A stretch of DNA of 64,000 bases, taken from CAZYQW01 sp964649825 (GTDB lineage Bacteria > Planctomycetota > B15-G4 > JADJEK01). Each line of letters starts with the position of its first letter. Position 1 is the first letter of the stretch. Below are positions 51,312-59,272 of the stretch, piece after piece. The notes beneath the pieces were generated by a model. That model was not told the DNA's origin. It ran no database searches and was given only the letters and a program-made list of their open reading frames with translations. Where the stretch lies: NCBI GenBank assembly GCA_964649825.1, contig CAZYQW010000021.1, positions 35,720 through 99,719 on the forward strand. Direction: 5' to 3'. Made by a program: the position numbers and the translations under genes.

Positions 51312-53078
51312 TTGGACAATGCACGGCGCGACCCGGAAAGCGGGACCTCGTTCGACGTGGTGATCTGCGGCGGGGGGCTGGCCGGCCTCCTGCTCGCGCG
51401 GCAGCTTCGCCGCGAGCTACCCGAGCTCTCGGTCGCCGTCCTCGAGCGGACGACGCGACCGCTTCCCGAGGCGTGCCACAAGGTGGGGGAGTCGTCGGTC
51501 GAGCTGGGCTCGCAGTACCTCGAGCGGCTGGGCCTGCGCGACTATCTCCTCGAGCGCCACATCGTGAAGCTCGGGCTGCGGTTCTTCCCGGGTGGGGGCG
51601 ATCTCCCGCTGATCGAGCGGACGGAGATCGGGCCGTGCGCCGAGCCGCTCGTGCGGTCGTACCAGCTCGATCGTGGTCGGTTCGAGGAGGACCTGCGCGG
51701 GTTCGCCGAGGAGGACGGGGCGCGGATCGTCGAGGGCGCTCGGGTGCGCGACGTCGAGTTCGGCGAGGGGGACGCGCCGCACGTGATTTCGTTCGACCTC
51801 GACGGAGAGCCTCGCCGGCTGCGCGCGCGCTGGGTGGTGGACGCCACCGGACGCGTCGCGATCCTGCGGCGCAAGATGAAGCTGACGCGCGGCTCGCGGC
51901 ACGCGGCGAACGCGGCGTGGTTCCGCATCTCCGGACGGTTGGACATCAACGATCTCGTGCCCGCGAGCGAGCAGAGCTGGCGGGCGCGGCCCTGCGGCGA
52001 GGAGCGGTGGCGTTCGACGAACCACCTCATGGGCGCGGGGTACTGGGTCTGGATCATCCCGCTCTCCAGCGGCAACACGAGCATCGGCGTGGTCGTCCAC
52101 GACGAGATGCACGAGTTCCACTCGATCAGCTCGCTCGAGCGGGCGCGGGAGTTCATCGCGCGGCACGAGCCGGTGATGGTGCGCGCGCTGGAGCAGGCCG
52201 AGGTTCTCGACTTCCTCTGCTTGAAGGGGTACAGCCACGCGGTCTCGCGCGCCTGGTCCGCCGACCGCTGGGCAATCGTCGGCGAGGCTGGCGCGTTCGT
52301 CGACCCGCTCTACAGCCCCGGCACCGACTTCATCGCGTTCGCGAACTGCTTCACCACGGAGATGCTCCGCACGGAGCGCGCGCGCGGCGACCTCCAGGCG
52401 AAGGCGAGCCAGCTCAACACGCAGTACCGCGCGCTCGTGACCGGCGCGATCGACATCTTCCGGCAGGCGGCGCCGGTCTACGGCCACGCGCGCGCGATGT
52501 CGGCGAAGGTCTACTGGGACAACTTCGCGTACTGGTCGTTCACCTGCCACTACTACCAGCAGGGGATCTACCAGCTCGGCGCCGAGGAGCACGAGCCGTT
52601 CACCGAGGTCGGTCGGCGGTTCATCGAGCTGACGAGCCGCATGCAGACGTTTTTCAAGGGGTGGGCCGAGGTCGCGCCCTCTCCTGAGGAGGCGACCTTC
52701 CGCCCGCTGCCGGTCTTCCCCTCCGTCCTCGTTGACGCGCACCTCGCGGTCGCCACTCGGATGACGGTGGACGAGACGCTCGAGTACATGCGGATGCGCG
52801 CGCGGCAGGGCGAGGAGATCGTCGGGGAGATCGTGCTGCGCGTGATCCAGGAGCTCGGGCCGGAGCTCGGTCAGAAGCTGCTCGAGAGCGTGGGGTTCGA
52901 CGGCTGGAACATCTCGATCTCGCCCGAGCGGCTCGACCTCGAGGCGTGCGACAGCCTGACGCGACGGCAGCGTCTCTCCGACATCGCTCGCGACGTCGAG
53001 CGCAGCCTCGGCCGGGTCTACCGCCACCCCGAGGCGGGTCGGGCCCGCGAGCGGTTGGCCCAGGGTTCCGCCGCGTGA
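51312..53078 (+). CDS. Flavin-dependent halogenase-like oxidoreductase
   Basis: A 588-residue FAD enzyme starting from a TTG with AGGAG six bases upstream. The dinucleotide-binding GGGLAGLLLARQL is followed by HKVGESSVELGSQYL, typical of the halogenase family, and the halogenase motif WxWxIP is intact in YWVWIIPL. It would accept reduced flavin and could halogenate or hydroxylate the aryl head of the product. The C-terminal 150 residues are an extra region of unknown role. Its stop overlaps the methyltransferase start (GTGA). Confidence 0.82.
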   Translation: MDNARRDPESGTSFDVVICGGGLAGLLLARQLRRELPELSVAVLERTTRPLPEACHKVGESSVELGSQYLERLGLRDYLLERHIVKLGLRFFPGGGDLPLIERTEIGPCAEPLVRSYQLDRGRFEEDLRGFAEEDGARIVEGARVRDVEFGEGDAPHVISFDLDGEPRRLRARWVVDATGRVAILRRKMKLTRGSRHAANAAWFRISGRLDINDLVPASEQSWRARPCGEERWRSTNHLMGAGYWVWIIPLSSGNTSIGVVVHDEMHEFHSISSLERAREFIARHEPVMVRALEQAEVLDFLCLKGYSHAVSRAWSADRWAIVGEAGAFVDPLYSPGTDFIAFANCFTTEMLRTERARGDLQAKASQLNTQYRALVTGAIDIFRQAAPVYGHARAMSAKVYWDNFAYWSFTCHYYQQGIYQLGAEEHEPFTEVGRRFIELTSRMQTFFKGWAEVAPSPEEATFRPLPVFPSVLVDAHLAVATRMTVDETLEYMRMRARQGEEIVGEIVLRVIQELGPELGQKLLESVGFDGWNISISPERLDLEACDSLTRRQRLSDIARDVERSLGRVYRHPEAGRARERLAQGSAA

Positions 53079-54088
53079 GCGCGACCGGCCCGTCCGAGGA
53101 GGCGGTTCGCCACCTCCTGGACGTCCTGTCCGGCAAGTGCCGCGCGCAGGTCGTCTCGACGGCGGCCGCGCTCGGAATCGCGGACCGGCTCGCGGCCGGC
53201 CCGCGGGGCGCGGCTGGCCTTGCCGCCGACCTTGGCGTCGACGCGGACGCGCTCGAGCGGATCCTCCGGATGTTGACCGGGCTCGGATTCCTCGACGAGG
53301 CTTCCGACGGGTCGTTCGCGCTGACCGAGAACGGCGCGGCGCTGCGGCGCGACGCGCTCGGTCCGCTCGCCGAGTTCGTCGGCGCGCGCGAGCAGTGGGA
53401 TCCGTGGTCGCGGCTGCGCGACGCGCTTCGGATCGAGGGCGCGGTCGCGTACGACCTCGCCCACGGCGAAGGTCTCTATCGGCACCTGGCGAACGACGAA
53501 GAGGCGGCGCGTCGCTACGACGAGGCGGTCGACGCGTTCACGCGCCAAGAGGCGCGCGCGCTCTGCCGGCATCACGACTTCGCGAGCGACCGCGTGGTGG
53601 TCGACGTCGGCGGCGGCCGCGGCACGCTGCTTCTCGAGCTCCTCGAACGATGGCCGCACCTGAACGGAGTCCTCCTCGACCTCCCGCACGTCGCCGGCCG
53701 CGCCCGAGCGCATCTCGCGCGCGACCGGATCGAGGTCATCGGCGGGAGCTTCCTCGACTCCATCCCTCCCGGCGGCGACGTGTACGTGCTGAAGCACGTT
53801 CTGCACAATTGGGACGACGACCGCGCCCGCGCCCTGCTCGCCCGGTGCGCCGCCGCGATGGCCCCGAACGGCCGGGTGCTCGTGATCGAAGGGATCCTCC
53901 TGCCCGGCAATCGTCCCGACATGACGCGCCTCCTCGACCTCGAGATGCTGGTCCTCACCGGCGGCCGCGAACGCCGCAAGCCGGAGCTCCGGCGTCTGTT
54001 CCGCGACGCCGGCCTCGTCTTCGAGGGGGCGACGCCGCTCACCGAGGCGAGCTACCTCATCGAGGGGAGGAGACCGTTGGAAAGGTGA
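53075..54088 (+). CDS. SAM-dependent O-methyltransferase
   Basis: A 337-residue enzyme of the plant-OMT-like class. A dimerisation winged helix (about 1-100; AAALGIADRLAAG, LTENGAALRRD) precedes the SAM domain with DVGGGRGTLLLELL and the catalytic-type segment LKHVLHNWDDDRA. It is likely to methylate the aryl hydroxyl of the polyene head group. GTG start overlapping the FAD-enzyme stop. It is convergent with the dehydratase gene, 59 nt apart. Confidence 0.88.
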   Translation: MSATGPSEEAVRHLLDVLSGKCRAQVVSTAAALGIADRLAAGPRGAAGLAADLGVDADALERILRMLTGLGFLDEASDGSFALTENGAALRRDALGPLAEFVGAREQWDPWSRLRDALRIEGAVAYDLAHGEGLYRHLANDEEAARRYDEAVDAFTRQEARALCRHHDFASDRVVVDVGGGRGTLLLELLERWPHLNGVLLDLPHVAGRARAHLARDRIEVIGGSFLDSIPPGGDVYVLKHVLHNWDDDRARALLARCAAAMAPNGRVLVIEGILLPGNRPDMTRLLDLEMLVLTGGRERRKPELRRLFRDAGLVFEGATPLTEASYLIEGRRPLER

Positions 54089-54147
54089 AGGGATCGCGGC
54101 GGCGGATCGTGGACGTGGCCCGGGACGAACCGACTCGTCCCATCGTC

Positions 54148-54588
54148 CTACTCTTCCACCGGCGCTCTCGCGTGGATGAGCGTCATCGTGGCCCGCGCGA
54201 CCACCTCCCCGGATTCGTCTCGGGCGGTCGTCTCGAAGTGGCTCAGGTCGGCGTCGCCGCGCACGCGGCGAGCCTCGAGGAGCAGCTCGGAGCCGACCGG
54301 GAAAGACGCGCGCTCGAGCGTCATCTCGCGGCACGCGACGACCATGCCGACCCGTACGCCCTCGCCGGCGTAATACGCCTCGCAACCGAGGCACGCGGCG
54401 ACCGCCTGCGCCATGTACTCGAGCGCCGCGACCGCATCGGCTGCGCCGTCGCGAACGAACGGATCGGTCTCCTGCACCACGGCGCGTGCCTCGATCCGCC
54501 CCGGCTCCCACGCGATCAGCTCGTCCAGGGCGAGGATCGGCGGCGCGTGCGGGACGACGTCCGCGGCGCGAGGAAGGCGGCGGCTCAT
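54148..54588 (-). CDS. 3-hydroxyacyl-ACP dehydratase, hotdog family
   Basis: A 146-residue hotdog protein of the COG4706 kind found in polyene clusters (DELIAWEPGRIEARAVVQE, YMAQAVAACLGCEAYYA). It would remove water in each elongation cycle, leaving conjugated double bonds. The start overlaps the chain-length-factor stop (ATGA). It is the last gene of the six-gene core operon starting at 59127. Confidence 0.85.
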   Translation of the reverse strand: MSRRLPRAADVVPHAPPILALDELIAWEPGRIEARAVVQETDPFVRDGAADAVAALEYMAQAVAACLGCEAYYAGEGVRVGMVVACREMTLERASFPVGSELLLEARRVRGDADLSHFETTARDESGEVVARATMTLIHARAPVEE

Positions 54589-55370
54589 CGCGGTTCGACC
54601 GCCTCGAGCGACGCGCACCATCCGCCGCCGCCGCCGCGGTCGAGGCGGACGCGACCAACAGATCCCCTCAGCACGGCAGCGACGAGGTCGAGCATGCCGA
54701 TCTGCGGGTTGCGCGCGAGCTCGAGGCCCACGTCGGCGCCCGCGAGCGATGGCGCGTCGCCGAACGAGATCGACAGGCGGCTTCGCGCCGGGACGTCTCG
54801 TTCAGCCGGAGCGAGGACGACGGACGCCGCGAGCAGGCCCCACGCCCGCTCGTCCGGAACGAAATCCTCCGGCGCCGCCTCGTCGCCGCACGCGATCGCG
54901 ACCGGACCGCCGGTGGTGGCGACGAGGCCGATCCCCTCGAGCAGCGCGGCGGCCGGAGTCTGTTCGTCGGCCGCGAGCGACGTCGCGAAGCCGCGGTTGT
55001 CGTTCGAGATGGAGATCACGCCCGACGCGGCGTTGTGCACGCTCATCGTGAACCCGGCCGGCGACAGCGGCACTTCCTGGCGGAACATCTGGTCGAGCAG
55101 CCCGAGCATGGTGGCCGCCTCGCCGATCGACGAGCCGATCACGGTCGGCACGGTGGCGGGATCGACCTTGGCTTCGGTCACGGCCTCGGACATCGCGTCG
55201 GCGAGCGCACGGCCGAGCCGGCTCAGCCGGCGCCGGTTCATCCGGTCGAGAGAGGCGCCGGTCGGCACGGTCGCGGTTGCGTCCAGGGTCCCGCTCATCC
55301 ACGCCGCGACGTTCGGACGGCCGGGGATCCAGAGGCCGACGCCGGTCACGAGAACGGACGTGGCGGTCAT
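54585..55370 (-). CDS. Beta-ketoacyl synthase chain-length factor-like protein
   Basis: A 261-residue ketosynthase-fold protein lacking the active-site cysteine: at the corresponding place it has TMSVHNAASGVISIS. This matches the Ketoacyl-synt_2 type chain-length factors of polyene clusters, which form a heterodimer with a catalytic ketosynthase and set chain length. It overlaps the ketosynthase stop (ATGA), which fits an obligate partner. Confidence 0.88.
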   Translation of the reverse strand: MTATSVLVTGVGLWIPGRPNVAAWMSGTLDATATVPTGASLDRMNRRRLSRLGRALADAMSEAVTEAKVDPATVPTVIGSSIGEAATMLGLLDQMFRQEVPLSPAGFTMSVHNAASGVISISNDNRGFATSLAADEQTPAAALLEGIGLVATTGGPVAIACGDEAAPEDFVPDERAWGLLAASVVLAPAERDVPARSRLSISFGDAPSLAGADVGLELARNPQIGMLDLVAAVLRGSVGRVRLDRGGGGGWCASLEAVEPR

Positions 55371-56539
55371 GGCGCCCTCAGCAGGAGGCTGACGTTGTTG
55401 CCGCCGAACGCGAACGAGTTGCTGAGCACGCGGCGGAACCGTCCGTGAGTCACCGTCGTCGGGACGTGGATCGTCAGCTCGGGATCGACCGGATCGGAGT
55501 GGAGCGACGGCGGGATCCACCCCTCCTCGATCACGTAGGCGGCGAACGCGACCTCGATCGCCCCCGCCGCGCCGAGGGTGTGGCCCGTGTACCCTTTCGT
55601 CGACACCACCGGGACTTGCTCGCCGAGGGCCGAGGCGATCGCGATCGCCTCGGCGGCGTCGTTCAGACGGGTGCCGGTGCCGTGCGCGTTCACGTGGTCG
55701 ACGTCCTCGGGACGGCAGCCGGCCTGGGCGAGCGCTTCCTCCATCGCGGCGCGCGCGCCGCGACCCTCCGGGTGCGGGGCGCTGATGTGGTACGCGTCCG
55801 ACGTCTCGCCGACTCCCTCGACGAGCACGCGCGGCTCGCCTCCGCGGTCGACCACGGCGAGTGCGCCGCCCTCGCCGATGCTGATCCCGCGCCGATCGAT
55901 CCGGAACGGGCGGCACGGCTCGCGGTCGAGCGCGCCCAGCGCGTGGAAGCCGGTGAGCGTGAGCGTGCAGAGCGTGTCGAATCCGCCGACGATCGCCGCG
56001 TCGATGACGTCGGCCGCGATCAGCCGCTGCGCCGTCGCGAACGGCTTCGCGCTCGACGTGCACGCGGTCGACACCATCCACGCGGGGCCGCGCGCGCCGG
56101 CGAGCTCGGCGACGACGTGGAGGACCGCGCCGTACGTGTGCTGCCGGCGGAAGTCGTACTCGTCGGGAAGCGCGCCTCGCTCGACGTACTCGCGGTAGGC
56201 GTGCTCGGTCGTCTCGGCGCCGGCCGTGCTCGTGCCGAGGAGGACCGCGATCCGCTCGGGCCGCCAGCGGGCGCGCGTTTCCCGCAGCGGCTCGTCGAGG
56301 TCGCGCACGAGGTGCGCCGCCATCCGCGCGATTCGCGTCGACCAGCGGGCGAGGTCGCCCTCGAGCTCCGGAAGCCGCGCCGTCACCGATCCTGCCGCGG
56401 TCTCGAACGGCAGGTCGATCGCGGGCGGCCCAAGCCCGGTCCGTCCGGTCGCGAGCGCGTCGAGGATCTCGGCGCGCGTCGAGCCGAGGGCGTTCAGGTT
56501 GCTGTAGCCGGTGATCGGCAACGGTCGGACGCAGGGCAT
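55367..56539 (-). CDS. Beta-ketoacyl-ACP synthase
   Basis: A 390-residue condensing enzyme with the complete catalytic triad C160 (VSTACTSSA), H286 (NAHGTGT) and H320 (KGYTGHTLG), and the terminal NSFAFGGNN. It should condense malonyl units on the carrier protein, with the next gene as chain-length factor. Many polyene clusters have two catalytic ketosynthases: only this one is present. The start is an ATG preceded directly by TTG, without a clear ribosome site, 73 nt after the FAD-enzyme stop. Confidence 0.93.
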   Translation of the reverse strand: MPCVRPLPITGYSNLNALGSTRAEILDALATGRTGLGPPAIDLPFETAAGSVTARLPELEGDLARWSTRIARMAAHLVRDLDEPLRETRARWRPERIAVLLGTSTAGAETTEHAYREYVERGALPDEYDFRRQHTYGAVLHVVAELAGARGPAWMVSTACTSSAKPFATAQRLIAADVIDAAIVGGFDTLCTLTLTGFHALGALDREPCRPFRIDRRGISIGEGGALAVVDRGGEPRVLVEGVGETSDAYHISAPHPEGRGARAAMEEALAQAGCRPEDVDHVNAHGTGTRLNDAAEAIAIASALGEQVPVVSTKGYTGHTLGAAGAIEVAFAAYVIEEGWIPPSLHSDPVDPELTIHVPTTVTHGRFRRVLSNSFAFGGNNVSLLLRAP

Positions 56540-56612
56540 CAACGGATTCTACCGGTGCCGGCACGGGCACGAGCACGGCCGGGACGTCGGGTCACCGCGG
56601 GCGGCGCGCTGA

Positions 56613-57815
56613 TCACGACTTCTCCCACCCGATGGGCCGGCGCGCGCGGAGCAGCAGCTCCTGGAACGGGTTGTCGTGCCGCCAGACGTCGCCGGCGAGG
56701 ACGCTCATGACTCCCGCGCGCAGCTTCGCGTCCATCGGGGCCCGGAGGAACATCGTCTGGGCGAAGCGCGAGTTGTAGAAGCGGTGGATCAACGCGGCGA
56801 AGGTGCGATACGCGCGGTCCATTCGGAGGTGGTGACGGGCGAGCAGGTCGGGCGCGGCTTCGCGACCGTCGTCGAGGGCCGGGGCGAGGTCGTCGGCCAA
56901 GGACTCGGCGCCGCGCATCGCGAGCGTCACGCCGGACGAAAAGACTGGATCGAGGAAGCAGGCCGCGTCGCCGATCGCCGCGAAGCGGGGCCCGAACGGC
57001 GCCGTGTTCCGATACGAGAAGTTGCGGATCACGCGCGTCGGACACCGCCTTGCGCCGGCCGTCCACCGGGTCGCGAGCGGGCCGGCGAGCAATCCGGCGT
57101 CGAGGTCGCCCGGCGTGATCCGGCCTTTGCCCACGACGCCGATGCTCAAACGTCGTCCGACGAGCGGGATGATCCAGCCCCATCCCTCCGGGCGCAGGAC
57201 GATGCGGATCTCGTTCAGCGGACCGATCTCTGCGATCGCATCATCGCCGATTCCCTCGTAATGCGTGAAGGCGGCGGCCGCTCCGAACGAGCGGAACGGT
57301 ACCTCCGCGCCGGCCCGGCGGGCGAGCCAACGATCCTGCCCGGTCGCGTCGACGAGGAAGCGGCCCGCGATCGTCTCGCCGGCCGCGTGGACGCGGACGC
57401 GGTCGTCGTCGGCGTCGACGTCGGCGACCCTGACGCCGTGGCGCACCACCGCGCCGAGTCGCACCGCGCAGTCGCGGAGGTCCGTGTCGAATCGCGCGCG
57501 CTCCACGTGCCACGCATGGTCGGCGCAGCCGGGGAGCGCCTCGTCGAACCGGAACGTCCGCGCGCGCCCGGTCGTCTCGCAGACGAACTCGGCGCCACCT
57601 TTGTATGCGTAGGCGTCGGGCCGCGGCGTCAGCCCGATCCGTTCCTGGACCGCGAGCCCGGCCGGGAGCAGCGACTCTCCGATGTGAAAGCGCGGGAACT
57701 CCTCCTTCTCGAGGACGAGCACGCGGTGGCCGCGGGACGCGAGCAGCGCGGCCGCGGTCGTTCCGGCCGGGCCCGCGCCGGCAACGATGACGTCCCATCG
57801 TCGCGGGGCTGCCAT
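56613..57815 (-). CDS. Second flavin-dependent halogenase-like/FAD oxidoreductase
   Basis: A 400-residue FAD enzyme with N-terminal AGAGPAGTTAAALLA, FHIGESLLPAG, and a WxWxIP motif (GWGWIIPL). Similar proteins act as halogenases, hydroxylases or geranylgeranyl-type reductases. It is shorter than the 588-residue enzyme and not closely alike outside these motifs. It directly abuts the ketoreductase stop, so it belongs to the core operon and probably tailors the growing or finished chain. Confidence 0.82.
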   Translation of the reverse strand: MAAPRRWDVIVAGAGPAGTTAAALLASRGHRVLVLEKEEFPRFHIGESLLPAGLAVQERIGLTPRPDAYAYKGGAEFVCETTGRARTFRFDEALPGCADHAWHVERARFDTDLRDCAVRLGAVVRHGVRVADVDADDDRVRVHAAGETIAGRFLVDATGQDRWLARRAGAEVPFRSFGAAAAFTHYEGIGDDAIAEIGPLNEIRIVLRPEGWGWIIPLVGRRLSIGVVGKGRITPGDLDAGLLAGPLATRWTAGARRCPTRVIRNFSYRNTAPFGPRFAAIGDAACFLDPVFSSGVTLAMRGAESLADDLAPALDDGREAAPDLLARHHLRMDRAYRTFAALIHRFYNSRFAQTMFLRAPMDAKLRAGVMSVLAGDVWRHDNPFQELLLRARRPIGWEKS

Positions 57816-58544
57816 TCAGAACCCCCCGTCGATCGAGATCACCTGGCCCGTGATGTACGCCGCGTCGTCGGACGCAAGGAACTGGACGAGCGCCGCCACT
57901 TCGTCCGGGCGGCCGTAGCGGCGCATCGGGATCTGTTCCTTCACGAACTCCGGAACGCCGGCCGTCATGTCGGTCTCGATCAGGCCCGGGGCGACCGCGT
58001 TGACGGTGATCCTGCGCTTCGCGAGTTCGATCGCGAGCGAGCGGGTCGCGCCGAGGAGCCCGGCCTTGGCCGTTGCGTAGTTGACCTGGCCGCGGTTGCC
58101 GTGGAGCGCGGTGATCGACGAAAGCATGATGATCCGCCCCCACTTCTGCTGCACCATCGGCATGACGAGCGGGCGGGTGACGTTGAAGAACCCATCGAGC
58201 GACGTGCGCGTGACCGACTCCCACTGCTCGAACGTCATCGCGGGGAACGGCGCGTCGCGGACGATGCCGGCGTTGTTCACGAGGACGCCGATCGGGCGCG
58301 GGTCCTGGAGGAGGGCGGCGAGGGCGCGGCCGGTCGCCTCTCGATCGGCGACGTCGAACCGGCACGCGATCGCCTCGCCGCCGGTGCGCTCGATCTCGGC
58401 GACGACCGCGGCCGCCGCGTTTTCATCGGCCCGATAGTTGACGATGACGGGATGTCCCGAGGCGGCGAGGCGCTTGGCGATCGCGGCGCCGATTCCCCGG
58501 CTCGCGCCGGTCACGAGGGCTCGCGCCGCCACCGTTCGAGTCAC
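57816..58544 (-). CDS. 3-oxoacyl-ACP reductase, FabG-like
   Basis: A 242-residue short-chain dehydrogenase with TGASRGIG for NADP(H), NNAG, and the catalytic set S143, Y156 and K160 (LSSITALHGNRGQVNYATAK). It reduces the 3-keto group after each condensation. GTG start one base after the lipoprotein stop. Very FabG-like in sequence, but context assigns it to the polyene-like pathway. Confidence 0.92.
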   Translation of the reverse strand: MTRTVAARALVTGASRGIGAAIAKRLAASGHPVIVNYRADENAAAAVVAEIERTGGEAIACRFDVADREATGRALAALLQDPRPIGVLVNNAGIVRDAPFPAMTFEQWESVTRTSLDGFFNVTRPLVMPMVQQKWGRIIMLSSITALHGNRGQVNYATAKAGLLGATRSLAIELAKRRITVNAVAPGLIETDMTAGVPEFVKEQIPMRRYGRPDEVAALVQFLASDDAAYITGQVISIDGGF

Positions 58545-58545
58545 G

Positions 58546-59127
58546 TCAACGCTGTCCGATGCTCGTCGCGTGTTCGCCGTCGAAGTGGACCAGGAACGTC
58601 GTGAAGCGGGAGCTCCAGTACTTCCACACGCTCGACTCGTGCGACGGCGTCCCGATCGCGGGAGGCGGCCCGAGCGCGACCAGCACCGCGTCCTTCGACA
58701 TCCCGACCTCGGCGCGTCCGTCGCGAATCGCTTCTTGCTCCTCGGCGGTGAACCGGGAGAGTTCGACGGGCTGCTCGGAGAACGTCGCGGCGAACGCCTC
58801 CTGGATCGTCTCCTGGGTGTGCTGCGGCACGTTCTCGATCACGAGCGATCGACCGGTCTCCTTCACGTCGACCGTGATCTCCTTCTCGGTGGCCGCGCGC
58901 AGGGTCACCTCGGTGTTGACCGGGACGAGGAAGCCACGCCGGTAGTTCGTCGTCCGGTAGCGGTCCTTCTCCTGGTGCAGCGCGAACTTCGTGTAGTAGG
59001 TCGCTCCGGCGGAGCCGACGCTGACGCCGTCTGCGCCGCCGGACACCGCGTCGCGAACGCTCCGACAAGCCGTCGACGCGCAGAGGACGAGGAGGAGAGC
59101 CACGGGAGCCGTGATCGTCGAGGTCAT
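58546..59127 (-). CDS. Lipoprotein of unknown function at the head of the core operon
   Basis: A 193-residue lipoprotein with lipobox CASTAC. The C-terminal 60 residues (IRDGRAEVGMSKDAVLVALG onward) look like the BamE/SmpA-type fold (GMSkdeV..lG). It begins the operon whose other genes are reductase, FAD enzyme, ketosynthase, chain-length factor and dehydratase. A role in envelope placement of the product is possible. Confidence 0.65.
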   Translation of the reverse strand: MTSTITAPVALLLVLCASTACRSVRDAVSGGADGVSVGSAGATYYTKFALHQEKDRYRTTNYRRGFLVPVNTEVTLRAATEKEITVDVKETGRSLVIENVPQHTQETIQEAFAATFSEQPVELSRFTAEEQEAIRDGRAEVGMSKDAVLVALGPPPAIGTPSHESSVWKYWSSRFTTFLVHFDGEHATSIGQR

Positions 59128-59272
59128 GGGTCTGGTTCCGGTTCATGCCGCTTGCGGCGGTTCGTTGCGGACCGACCCATTCTGCGCGTCGCCCGCGCGC
59201 GGATCAAGGTGAGCGACCGGCCCCGAAGGACGAACGTCCTCCGAGGCCGATCGATCGAGGCTCGCTCGCGGG

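Noticed and set aside
47799..59127. Ordinary fatty acid synthesis operon
   Set aside because: The Cys-less chain-length factor, halogenase-like flavoproteins, methyltransferase and LolA/MMPL/DUF3261-like export genes point to a specialised polyene-type product.
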